From assembly GCA_029168955.1 (NCBI GenBank), contig JAPDOI010001551.1:101550-165549 (forward strand): 64,000 bases of DNA. The letters run 5' to 3'. Below are positions 1-10,500 of this stretch, piece after piece. The number at the start of each line of letters is the position of its first letter. The first letter of the stretch is position 1. The notes beneath the pieces are model-generated. The model did no database searches and was not told the origin of the DNA. It saw nothing but the letters and a program-made list of their open reading frames with translations. The DNA is from Aplectana chamaeleonis (taxonomy: Eukaryota > Nematoda > Chromadorea > Rhabditida > Cosmocercidae). The position numbers and the translations under genes are program-made.

Positions 1-540
1 TCAAGCGGTCGGTGTTGCAAAGCCATGATGATGGGGGAATGATGATACCTGTGATTACAAGAACAACCGACCATTATTCTCTACGTGGTCGTTCACGATT
101 CGACCAACTCCATGCTCCGTTTCTCAATAAATGGAATGCTGTTTGTCTCGTGGAAGCCTATATTGATATTGATACATTGATAAGCCGAAATCTCAGCTGA
201 ATTATTTAAGTTACTCCTTTGCTCCTTAAAACAGTCTCGAGCGCAGTCCTGACCTGGCACGCTGTTTCTCTCTCCTCTAGCCAAGAAGTCAGTCAGATCT
301 GACTGAGTGATTCAGCTTATCTTGTTTGTTGCTGAAATTCTCTGTTCACCTAGGTCGCTATCCTACAACACGTATGTCTGAAATGTGTGCGGCTCATCTG
401 AATTCTTTTCAGAACATGGATTCAGATAGGCTGAACTGAAATTTTCCCCGGTTTACTACGTGCCTTCGACTTCTGAAAGCTGTATCATTCATTCTCCAAC
501 TGAATTCTAAGTGCCCCCCCCTAGCGGTGTCATACCAAGA
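1..540. other. No gene recognised
   Basis: I see no coding exon with splice sites, RNA gene or recognisable transposon here. The open frames are short and have no conserved motif. Confidence 0.4.
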
Positions 541-636
541 ATGCCGCGGAATATAAGCAGAAAAATGAGAAATCAGATGTCTGATAACGGTATCAGACAT
601 CTAATTTCTCATTTTTCTGCTGATATTCCGCGGCAT
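541..636. repeat. Near-perfect hairpin (palindromic MITE or small-RNA precursor)
   Basis: Two 46-base arms (541-586 and 591-636) are inverted complements with only two mismatches, separated by a 4-base loop (acgg at 587-590). Each arm begins at its outer end with ATGCCGCGGAATAT. RNA from either strand would fold into an almost perfect 46-bp stem. It could be a very short palindromic MITE or a hairpin RNA precursor; the sequence alone does not decide. Confidence 0.8.
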
Positions 637-1470
637 TTGCCGCTCCCGCAAAAATATGAATAGGGTGTACGGGGGCTTTTAAAGTTCCATGGGCCGATCG
701 CTGCGATAGCATGCTTTGAATGGGAATTGACATGCTATGCGAAAATCCGATCGATTCTCATGATTATCACGCTATCGCATCGCACGGCGATCGAACTCTG
801 AAATAAGCCATAGAAGTTCAGAGATCGTTCGCGACAAATGACCAGAAAATCTTTTCCTACAGTCGATTACGAGTCTGTAGCTTGTCATCGATCATCTTCT
901 AGATGTCAGGGAAATCTCGAGCTCAACCGTTTTCTATTTCACTTTATCGTATATCTCCCGTGCCAGTCGCTAGCTTGTCCCGCCTCTTGACAAGCACCAC
1001 AGATGGTTCGCGAAAATCTGTGTGCTGCCATAAGTAAGTAAGACCACTTATTCTGCCTCATAAGGTCTGTCCGACTGAGACTGTGCATCCACGCGGTCGG
1101 CGTGCGTGTCGAGCTGCTGTCGCGAGGGTATTTTTCGAACGAGCCTCCCCACAGCTGTTAGCAGCTGATTGCTATACGACTCAACATTTGTCTAATATTC
1201 ACGCTAACCGATAAGCAGGTCCTAAAAGTACTACGGAAAATGCCGCTCGACACGCACGCCCGACCGCTTCGAAGACAAAGTCTTATTCGGACAGACTTGA
1301 AGTACATTTTTGCTTATTCTTAGGTCGCAGCGGTGGACGGAGCATGCATACCGCATGTTTAAGAAGAATGCAGACCTCAAGCAACGCAGAGCAAGTGATT
1401 TTCGCGCGATGCCTTTGCCGCTGCAGCGAAGTATGTTTCTGGGGTTGAACCTACCAATAAGACTAAGATA
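637..1470. other. No gene recognised
   Basis: Weak inverted similarities surround GCGATCG-rich motifs near 690-800. Minus-strand frames at 1231-1476 could hold a further exon of the candidate gene just upstream (1478-1856), since several AG acceptors occur at 1425-1465, but no frame is convincing. Confidence 0.35.
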
Positions 1471-1477
1471 AAACAAT

Positions 1478-1856
1478 TTAGGCGAGGAAGCTCACCACAG
1501 TGGAGGACAAAGTCGTTAGTGAAGGTTGATCTGAGGTTGGTGACAGAAACGTGGACGGTTCGAATGGAATCGTCGTCAAATCTCGAGTGGATGATTCTGA
1601 TGTATTCGGGCTCTGAGTAGTACTCTGAGGAGCTGGGTTGGTGAGTGAAGTAGCTGTGAACGAAGTTGTGAAGCTTGTGGATCCACCCAAGGTGGTTAGT
1701 TCCATTGATGTCGAGTTGGTGGAGGAAGATTTATCTGAGACATCAACCTGAACCATTGCAGAGTCACTGGGGAACATCAGACTTTTCGCCCATAACATCT
1801 TGGGTTACACTCACAGCGTGAACCATTCCGATGATAGAGAGCAGCGCTAACCGCAT
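1478..1856 (-). CDS. Candidate secreted Ser/Thr-rich (mucin-like) protein
   Basis: Two-exon model. Exon 1 (1856-1815) encodes MRLALLSIIGMVHA, a good signal-peptide core. It ends at GCT|GTGAGT, and a 67-bp intron (1748-1814) ends in GGTTCAG. Exon 2 (1747-1478) continues in phase and encodes about 89 residues that are nearly half Ser and Thr, with many Pro and Asn, no Cys, and a TAA stop. The composition suggests an O-glycosylated secreted or surface protein. Support for the model: the intron length matches those of the two certain genes, the phases agree, and a spliced-leader-type acceptor lies 7 bases before the ATG. A donor (GTG|GTGAGC, exon end at 1496) near the 3' end could lead to further exons in 1231-1476. 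I recognise no family, so this is inference from gene structure only; it could be a chance frame. Confidence 0.42.
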
Positions 1857-1862
1857 TCCACG

Positions 1863-1869
1863 CTGACAA
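1863..1869 (-). promoter_or_regulatory. Possible spliced-leader acceptor of the secreted-protein candidate
   Basis: On the minus strand TTGTCAG lies immediately before CGTGGA-ATG, giving a 6-base leader to the proposed start at 1856. This is the usual arrangement for a trans-spliced nematode mRNA. The motif is short and could be chance. Confidence 0.35.
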
Positions 1870-2219
1870 CATAGGGGATGAATGTTTTTCGCTTTTAGGG
1901 AGCCTATTTCAATCCCATTTCATATCAAATCACTATCAGTTTTCAGTTCAGTGCTCTTGTTTGGAGGACCTACCGTTGCGCGCTTGGAGTAACTAGCAGG
2001 GTCAGAGTTGATGCGAAATTTCGAAGTCGTTGCGAGGCCTAGTATTTGTAAAGAGTCAAACACTGTGACTCAGTTCCAGTCGCGCGAAGTCGATATGAAC
2101 GTGCGCGGCGTTGCGGCAGGTCCTATTAACGAGTGCCATGAAACGAAATAGGGCTTCTCTCGCCTTCTGAATTGAATTGTTGGGACACAGTCTCGATCGA
2201 ATAGTGAAGAGACCACGAA

Positions 2220-2605
2220 GAAAAGCGCTCAGAATAGGCTGAAATAAAAATTTCTAACATACGTACAGGCTCAGGGTGCAAACGAGCTTACGCGTTCTAC
2301 TAGTTTTCACAAGCGCGCGCGAATGGCAAAATGTGCGCGAATCGATCAGGGTGGAAGTGGCGAGATTGCTTGGCAATTCGCCATCGAAAAAGTTAGCGGC
2401 GCCACAAGCTCGTCAGAACGGGGGCGGGGCGGGGCTAAGCAGGCGTACTGGGCCAACGGAATGTTCACTTCGCGGCCGTTTTTATCGATTTCTGTCCCGT
2501 TTTCACAGCTTTCTTCGACCCAATATCCTCCAGCATCTGCCAGCATAGTATTTCACTTTGAAAACCTCAAAGACGAGATTTATCGTGAACACTTCCTTCA
2601 ATCAG
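2220..2605 (+). repeat. Dispersed repeat family R1, copy 1
   Basis: About 385 bases aligned in the same orientation with 8168-8545: shared AGCGCTCAGAATA, GTGCGCGAATCGATCAGG, GGCGCCACAAGCTCGTCAGA and the right end ATTTATCGTGAACAC. The right end resembles the terminal inverted repeat of the element at 23957-24442, so this may be a non-autonomous DNA transposon. Frames inside are not conserved as protein. Confidence 0.7.
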
Positions 2606-3192
2606 GGGACCTACCACGCCTGAAAGGCCACACTGTAATCGCTTCGCGGAAACTATGAACCCGGCCTACAACTTCCATAAGGGTAAGCGTACGTGGCTCT
2701 AGAGGGCATATTCAGGGCACCAAGCAACTACTTCTGCAACGCCTTTAAAGGTCTCCTGAGCCAGTGCTATTAGTACTAAAAATATTGAATCTAGAGGACC
2801 AGCGTAACGGTGAGTCCCCCGTCAGACCTTGTTGATCGACAAAGTTCCACCCGGTCGATACGCACCGAAACAGTGACAGACGGGTGAGCAAAATCTACCC
2901 AATGAGTCCATCTGTGACCGTCCGTCCGCAATCCACCCAGTCGATGCTGAAGTTCCACGCGCGCATACGGGCAAGGCGAATGCATTCGCGGACAGTTCTT
3001 CCGTCCCGGACTCACGAAGCGTTTTTAGTGGCAAACGCATCTGCGAAAACGACTAGTATTGCTAGTACACTTTGTGCACCAATGGTAAAACTGCTCAGTA
3101 TCCCGCCTCGATCTGCAGATTCCAAGCAATTATATGCGTTTTTCGAGCTTCACGTAAAGGCAGGGGTACCCATCCTCTGTAAAACGTCTTAA
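2606..3192. other. No gene recognised
   Basis: Nothing I recognise. Open frames on both strands overlap each other and have no motif or supporting splice sites. Confidence 0.35.
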
Positions 3193-3325
3193 TTCTCACG
3201 ACTCATGGCGCGCGCGGCGCGGGCGATTCTACTCCCTCCGTCTCTTATGCGCTCTCTCACTGCTTCTAACCGCAGCTCCGCACTAGCACGCGTAGAAACC
3301 ATGAGAATTTTGCGGTTTTATAGCC
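3193..3325 (+). repeat. Dispersed repeat family R2, copy 1
   Basis: About 133 bases match 4733-4863 in the same orientation, from TTCTCACGACTCATG through CCGCACNAGCACGCGT to GCGGTTTTANAGCC. It is a dispersed repeat of unknown type. Confidence 0.65.
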
Positions 3326-3469
3326 TTTACCCATCAGACATTTTTAGGGTGTTTTGCAACTTTTTTTTGGATTTGGCTGAAAACTTGTAAGTAGGGGTAA
3401 TCTAGGGTGCTGAAAACGAACCTGGGATCCGTTTTTCGAAATTCTGAGGTTTGCTGCAGGTTACGTTAG

Positions 3470-3755
3470 GTACTGTGCTTTTCTGGGCCGAATTCCGGTT
3501 CGCAATTGCCTCTCGACACGCTTTGCGGCCGCGCGCTTTTGAAGCGGAAGAGTTCCCAGAGCCGCAGCCGCCGATCTGTTGACTCTGGGTGGGTTTTGGG
3601 AACTTGAAACTGAAAAAAAATTGGAGGAAACTGTATAAGAAAGCCACATCGAGTCGGCTTTGGCGCTGGAAACTCGACTGGCTCGAGCGCGTGGGGCCGC
3701 AAAGCGTGTCGAGACGCAATCGCGGACCGGAATTCGGCCCAGAGAAGCACAGTAC
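3470..3755. mobile_element. Palindromic MITE family R3, copy 1
   Basis: A 286-base element starts GTACTGTGCTT and ends AAGCACAGTAC. Its arms include GGGCCGAATTCCGG and TCTCGACACGCTTTGCGGCC, each present inverted at the other end. A second copy in the same orientation lies at 62193-62480. It has no coding capacity; the frames on both strands are mirror images of the palindrome. Confidence 0.75.
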
Positions 3756-3829
3756 ATTGTCATTTAGGTGGCGAAACCCACCTTCGCATTTCGAAAATTG
3801 ACAAATGAACATTAAACTCGTATCCAGCA

Positions 3830-4150
3830 TCCCGAACAAACCCTGCATAGAAATTTTGAGCCAATTCTGGGACTTTGACCGAACTGCCGTATACCCCCGT
3901 AATTAATCTACCGTGAGCTGTCGAAAGTCGATAAACGAATTTTAGATTCGTGTTCAGCTTTCCAAAAATAACACTACAGAAACATTTCTATAGTAGCGTT
4001 CGGGAAATCGTCAAAAGTCACATTTCGCCCGTTAATATACCCTCGATTGGAAGCTTTGAACGAATTTAGTCGAAAACTTCGGAAAATCGGCAAATGATCC
4101 CAAGCTCCGTGATCAGCGCCCCAAATAACCTTTCTGGGAGGACTTCAAGG
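3830..4150. repeat. Dispersed repeat family R4 fragment
   Basis: It contains the recurring phrase ATTCGTGTTCAGC followed by repeated AAAATCGNNAAATGA-like stretches, also seen at 37100-37700 and around 58250-58535. These copies give similar apparent peptides in several places, which reflects DNA repeat homology rather than a gene. Confidence 0.5.
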
Positions 4151-4732
4151 GCGAAGGACATCACAAAAATTATTTTTCAGATTTCATGCTTATCTTCGGG
4201 AGAGCCACTCTCTGATCACAGTGGTATCTCTGAAATCGTCTAAGACCCCCTACGAGCGGAGATATGGCTCCTTGAAAATGCCTGCATTTTGAGGGCAAAG
4301 GCTTGGTGGACGTGTGGTTTCAGGCTTGTATTTCTCTTCATTCGCAATCGCTGCATGAGAGCAAAACAGGATGAGGAGATAGACCGGCAATGGACTGAAG
4401 AACGACGACACTTTGGGAATTTACCACCCATCTAGCCGCTCTCGAGTTCGTAAATCTGGTAGGGGGCCGGGCCTGTGGTGGTGGGCGAAGGGGATCGGGC
4501 CTGTGGTGGTCGTTTAAATTTCGCTTATTTGAAGGATTTGAGATCTCGCATTTGGCACGTGTTATGCTGTAGGTGTCTGCTACACAATCGAATGAAAATC
4601 ACCAAATTCATGTCTGAGGGTCTACTGTGCCTTCGAGCCAAATCTGAAACAGTTTTTAACGCGTCCAATGCCCACTAATTGATAAAAGTTAACGCTCAAC
4701 CAACAATCCGTCTCCTCTATAGAAGATCGTAG

Positions 4733-4863
4733 TTCTCACGACTCATGCCGCGAGCGGTGCGCGATGCTGCTCTCTCCGCCTGTCATGCGCTCTTTCGCTG
4801 TCTCTAACCTCGGCTCCGCACCAGCACGCGTGAAAACCAAGAGAATCCGCGGTTTTACAGCCC
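4733..4863 (+). repeat. Dispersed repeat family R2, copy 2
   Basis: Partner of 3193-3325, diverged by substitutions and small indels. Confidence 0.65.
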
Positions 4864-5134
4864 ATACAAGGCCAAAGCGCTATCACTCTATGCTGGGTTC
4901 GAAGAATGCTTTTTCACCCAGACTCCGTACACGGAGGTTACTGTGAACGCTGAACACGATTATGATGTCCATTTCCAGATCCGGATTTCTTAGCGTTCCG
5001 GAAGGTGTAACGGGGTTCAGTGGCTTTCTGATGACGAGCACGAGACGATAGTAGGATACTCTGAGAGAATCCCCCGCGATCGTTCACGGATAGAATCCCC
5101 TCGGTTTCTGGTAGGGGCCGAGAGGATACTAGCA

Positions 5135-5400
5135 TGGGGCTATCGCGTAATGATCGCGAGATTCTGCCAGACTCAAACCGAGAGCGTACCGCGTTCGTTC
5201 ATCGTTGCTCCCACTATGCTCTATAGCGGAACCGCGAGGAATCGAGCTTGGGCCTATCACGGAACGATCGCGAGATTCTTCCAGCTTCAACCTGAGGGCA
5301 AATCGTGTCTATAAATTAATGTATTCTGGTTGTTACATCGCGAAACCGCGATGAACCGAGCCCGGAACTATCGCGGGACGGTCGCGAGATCCTGCCAGTC
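5135..5400 (+). repeat. Degenerate GC-rich tandem repeat (about 115 bp)
   Basis: The motif CTATCNCGNNANGNTCGCGAGAT followed by CCAG recurs near 5135, 5250 and 5366, giving three degenerate units. Downstream, up to about 5760, shorter palindromic words (CGCGGATCGCG, ATCGCGGTACC, ATCACGGTAC) recur irregularly. No coding content is evident. Confidence 0.5.
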
Positions 5401-5997
5401 TCCACCCCTGATCGTACCGCATCCATGCCCTCTCGATGTTTCACCCGAGCGAGTGTTGCCTATCAGGGCAGCACGGAGCTATAAGGTATTGCCCTTGCCG
5501 TATTCCGTGCTGCTTTACAAATCTGCACATCATGAGAACGCGGAACCGGGGGGAAACGATCACGGTACCATCGCGGATCGCGAGCGCACTAAAGTACCAG
5601 CGCGGTAAACCTTTCAACGATCGCGGTACCATCACGGTACGAGAATGCCAACGGATGAGCCAATTGGGTAACTATCGCGGGACGAACGCGGATCGCGGGA
5701 CTAGGGGGAGACGAACACGGTACTACCGCGGATCATGGGAGCATCACGGTACTAGCGCGAAAGAATCTCTCAGAGTAGTACCGTTTATTGCGGTAGTCGT
5801 AATAGCGAATGATAATGGGCGACGCCCAACACCCTTGCAGAAGCAGGAGGCGGGGCGAAGATGATGGGGTCATCATCGCAAGCGATGATAAGGTGCAATG
5901 GGCGCGAAAATCAGGTAAAAACTTTTTTCAGAGTGATTTTAGGCAGCTTCGAAGGACATATCCAGACTCTACGTCCAGAATTGGTCCTAGAAAAGTA

Positions 5998-7135
5998 TTA
6001 GATTGGGGAATAAGTTCGTTCTGTTCTTTTTTTTAAACACCTTCATTTGAACAAAAAACAATATTTATAACAACAAATTAATCATTTATGTATTACCCGC
6101 CAAGGTTTACGACCTCCTCCCACCTCCCGACCAAATTGTTGATGCAGTTCCGCCTAAAATCGCCCGGTCTGGTGTCGAAGTCGTTGCGTCAGTTTTTGAT
6201 TTCCGCTTAGCCGTTGAAGGTAACACCCCTCATTTGATTCGACATGAAGCATAAAAAGTTCTATTCGGTTGGCGCAAGGTCTGCAGAGTACGATAGATGC
6301 TAAAGCACCTTCAATTCAAGCTAATAGAGTGCGGCTTTGACGACTTGTGCAACATGGGGTCTGGCGTTGTCGTGGAGAAAGATGACTTGACCTTGTCGAT
6401 CACGTCTTTTCAGTCGCATGGCCTCACGCGGCGTATTTGGACAACGTAGAGCTACCGGGTCACCCCTGCGTTCTTTTCAAGCATTTCTCAGTGTATCGTG
6501 CCACCTCAGCCCACCAAATGCAGATCACGCTGTTTCGGGTGGAGATCTTGCTTGACTCTTGGCTTCGGCTTCTCTCCTCGAGCCACCCACTTCTTTCTTT
6601 GCTTACAGTTGACCGCAATGTTAAAAGGACATGGTGCGGTTGCGGACTCGCACTAAAACTACGGTAGAATCTGGCACTTTGCCAGATTTCGTCATCGATC
6701 GGCGCCACAGCTGATATTCTCGTGAGCAGAGAGACGACGGTTGGCACCGGTCGATGACGAAATCTGGCAAAGTCCCAGATTCTACCGTAATTTAGTGCGA
6801 GTCCGCAACCGCACCATGTCCTTTTAACATTGCGGTCAACTGTATATTGACGTACAGACACCATTTCCATCTCCCGTGACCATTCGGTACAAAAAGCGCT
6901 GTTAATGACCGCGTGTCGCTCGATGGCGCGCGAGGTATTGAACAACAATTTGTCGGCTACTCCATTTCCAAACCTGAAAAATAGTACAAATAAAGCTTGT
7001 ACGAAAAAACAAATGACACTGTTCTGTAGACCATGAGAAAGCACTTCCTAATGAGTACAAACACTTTGCCAAACGAACAAACAACTCATCAAAGTGCAGC
7101 TCTAAAAAACCGAACGAACTTATTCCCCAACCTCA
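5998..7135 (-). mobile_element. Degenerate mariner-family transposon
   Basis: The ends are inverted and nearly identical: TTAGATTGGGGAATAAGTTC at 5998 and the complement of TGAGGTTGGGGAATAAGTTC ending at 7135. Both are flanked by TA (5996-5997 and 7136-7137), the Tc1/mariner target duplication. Minus-strand fragments between about 6060 and 6560 keep transposase features: a piece reading VIFLHDNARP-like in broken frame, then Leu-rich and PYSxDLAPxxYH-like pieces, then a C-terminal GDF / W-x-KxVxxxG pattern, with stops and frameshifts. That fits the C-terminal catalytic half of a mariner DD34D transposase. The 1.14-kb length includes a nested palindrome at 6605-6843. It is dead as an autonomous element. 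Confidence 0.82.
6605..6843. repeat. Palindromic insertion inside the mariner element
   Basis: Arms of about 100 bases (6605-6706 and 6743-6843) are near-perfect inverted complements starting ACAGTTGACCGCAATGTTAA; the spacer is about 37 bases. The same piece of apparent protein can therefore be read on either strand. It may be an inverted duplication of mariner sequence or a separate foldback MITE. Confidence 0.78.
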
Positions 7136-7231
7136 TATATTTCATTTTGATTGGTTAGTATGGCTGATAGTAATTCCCTTGCTAGCTCCCTTCCTCTAAA
7201 ACTCACAGTTCAAACTGCTTACTCATCAATT

Positions 7232-7237
7232 TTTATT
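7232..7237 (-). terminator. Possible poly(A) signal of the dyskerin gene
   Basis: AATAAA on the minus strand about 270 bases after the dyskerin stop codon. It is the first canonical hexamer I see downstream of the stop. Confidence 0.4.
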
Positions 7238-7504
7238 CACATTTAACAGCTTCAAACAAGGAACCAACAACCAACGCCTCAAGAACATCAACAAAGTAAC
7301 AATAAGTGGGTCGGGGATGGGGATTAATCGAGACACAACATACTTCGCAAAATTTTCAGGATTAGCATGAACATTTCCGAGACCACAAAACAATAAACAC
7401 TGCTGGAAAACGTGTTGACATGTATAACAATAGAAAATATAAATTGCAGAGCAATAACCACAACACAACAAAAAAGGAAAAGCAAATATTCTCTAATACA
7501 GCGT

Positions 7505-10500
7505 CTATTCACTACTATCCGAGTCTGAAGACGAGCTGCTCTCCTTCGCCGGCGCTAGCTTCGGCTTCTTCGCCTTCGGCGGTTCAACCTCTTTAGGCTC
7601 TGCTTTCACCTCCTTCTTGACCTGAAAATGAGGGAAATTCCGAACAAAAACAAAATGCTCGTTTCGGTGGAGCAGCGACCCCCTTCATGAACGTAAATTT
7701 TAAAACTGCAGACAACCTATAAAAATTTCTGGTTCTGGCAAGAAATTTCAAAGATTTCTCGGAAAAAACCCACTTTGGGTCAGAAATCTAAGAGCTCCGT
7801 TGAGCGGCGAGGAATCTGCGGAAATATCCGTTTACGCTCAGGCGATTTCTTGAATACCCATTTTCGTTTTTTTTTTTCGTTAAAACACGGAAAAATAGAA
7901 AAAAAGCTGGTGGCGAATCACAAGAGTTCTGTCTCGTGCTTTTCTCCGTTTTCTAGTTTCCGCCTTTCGGTAAATTTTGACTCGCCCATTTTTTCTTAAC
8001 GGGCAAGTTCTTTTCCATTTTCGGGTAACAGTCTCCACCCCCCCCCCCCAAACATCTCTCACCGCGACACTCCGCAGGTATACAACCAGGGCCAAGCGGG
8101 GTTGTGCCGAAATAGGACGGGTTAAGATGGGGGTCGTAAGAATTCCGGCACAAAGACAGCGAAGAGAAGCGCTCAGAATAAGCTATAATAGCGGTTTCGG
8201 ACGTTCAGGGCGTTTACGAGCTTACGAGCCCTGCTAGTTTCCGTGAGCGCGCGCTAATGGCGAAATGTGCGCGAATCGATCAGGCTGGACGCGACGGAGT
8301 TTCTTGGCAATTTGCCATCGAAAACGTTCGCGGCGCCACAAGCTCGTCAGAGCGGGGGTGGAGCAGGCTAAGCAGGCGCTCTGGGCCGAAAAAATCTTCA
8401 CTTCGCCGTCATTTTTTTACGATTCCTGGCCCGTTTTCAGTTCTTTCTTCGAACCTATCCCCTCCAGTATCTGCCAGCGTAATGTTTCACACTGAAATTT
8501 CAGAGACGAGATTTATCGTGAACACCGCCTTTGAGAGTATTGTTAGGTCCCTGGCCTGTTTCCTCAAGAAAAAACGTTTAAATTCAAACCGCGGCTCGTG
8601 CGGCAGTTTAATTCTCAGAGATTGAAATTTAAACCGCCACGCCAGCCGCGGTTTGAATTTACACTTTTTTCTCGAGGAAACAGGCTACGACCTAACCATA
8701 TATTTATACGCTCTCTGACTTTAAACAAAATCAAAGAAGAAAACTTTTGATTGAATCTATTCAAAACGCCTAACTAAAGACTCATAAAATCACACATATA
8801 ACCAAGCTCTCCTTCTGAGCCGGTCAAAAAAAGGCTTATCGGACTTATGTCAAAATCTACTTATTAACCCTTTCACGACCACGTGTCCCACCCGTGGGAC
8901 ACGTTTTTCAAACATCGATCTCTCCGGGCTAGAAGAAACTTACAAATCTACATATGATCAAAGCATTGACCCACCCTGGACTTGAATACAAACCTCGTGG
9001 TACGCCGGTAGGTCGAACTCAACAACGGATTTGGACCTTTTCAAAAATAGCATTAATTGAGACGAAAGAAAAAGCACCTGTGCAGCCATTTCAGTAGCAC
9101 CTTATAATTTCTTTTTGGTTCTATCGCTACTTCTTATGTTGAAAAGGAGACATATATCGTTTGAAGCTTGTTCACACTTCTCAAAACGTTGCAACTTATT
9201 TGACCGTATTGCGGTTTCAAGGTACTGTTCTTCTAAAACGAGAGGAGCGTTGGAGCTCAAACTGTGATAATGTTCCTTCAGCGTTTCTAGCTACAACATG
9301 AAGAGAAAAGAGGAAAAACAATCACTCGCAAAACGCTAATCGAGTTGGCGTGTCCCACCGGTGGGACACGGTTTACGGTGACGCAATATTGCGTACAGTC
9401 GTGAATGGGTTAATGTTATATTTTGTCATGACCGACCGCCCCGCTGCTCACTCCGCCGGGACTCAACCTAGCAAGCTAGGCTTTAATTTCATTGGTGTTT
9501 TTCAACCTTCTTGCAGAACATTTCGAAATTGATATAGAGTTCGCGCAACCATTTTAGTCTGATGAATGGATGGGGCTGCGACGGTAGATCACCCCGCGCG
9601 AATCGAAACCCATTCTCACGTGAGGCCTCCAACCCGCACGGCCAGCCGCCTGGCCCATGCATCGGACTAAAATGAAAACGGAAACCATATATTCCCAAGT
9701 TTCTTTGATTTGGTTTCTTTACAACTTGTAAGTTGGACTTAACTTCAAGCCTTGTGTCAGAGCTGTCAATCGAGAAGATGAGTGCGTAGGGTAATGAGAA
9801 TTTTCAGCCATCAATCAATCTTCTGGGAGAACGTGAATACATCGAAATTTTTCGGGACCAAAAAAAATAAATTTTCATGTCATGTGACTCATACGCGAAA
9901 TATGAAAGAATATATATTTTCCGAATTTCGAAATTTTCAAAAACCCTAAATCGCGGTTTTTTTTGCAACTTCGCGACACTAGAGGGGTCATAGTTCGGCA
10001 GATTCGCGAGATACCAGTATCTAGTGACTGCGCCGCAATCGCTAATCTCGCGTTCAGTAGGCGACTAGACCCAGTTTGCGGGCCCACTACAAGAAAAAAA
10101 TGAACCGCGTACGAGTTTGTCGCCTAGAGGCTACGCGCGCGGCGAAAATCCGCCGCATCTACTTCTAACGTATCTTAAGATCTGGGGCAAACGCGCGCCG
10201 GCGACGACGTGGACGCAGCCAAACTCGTCTCTTTTCGTGTACTGAATCCACAATCAGAAGGGTAACTCACAACAGAAACGTCGATAACCTTCCAGTCATC
10301 AGGCGTGCTAGCGTTCGGCTTTCCAAATTTATCTAACAGACCGTCCTGGAAAAAAATAAAATGTTCAAAAATCAGGATTTTTTCAATGAATAATTGATTT
10401 TACGAACCTGAATCATCTGCTTCTTCTTGATAGCAACTGGACCCAGACCCCACTTTCGGCCATAAACATCCCGCTCCATGATAACACGCTTAGACTTTGC

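Noticed and set aside
3402..3848. 148-codon minus-strand frame with mirror-image peptides on both strands
   Set aside because: It lies in the palindromic R3 MITE; similar peptides appear wherever the MITE occurs.
5135..5760. Possible CRISPR-like array from the regularly recurring TATCGCGG/GATCGCGAG words
   Set aside because: Units are about 115 bp, degenerate and without constant short repeats and unique spacers; the setting is eukaryotic.
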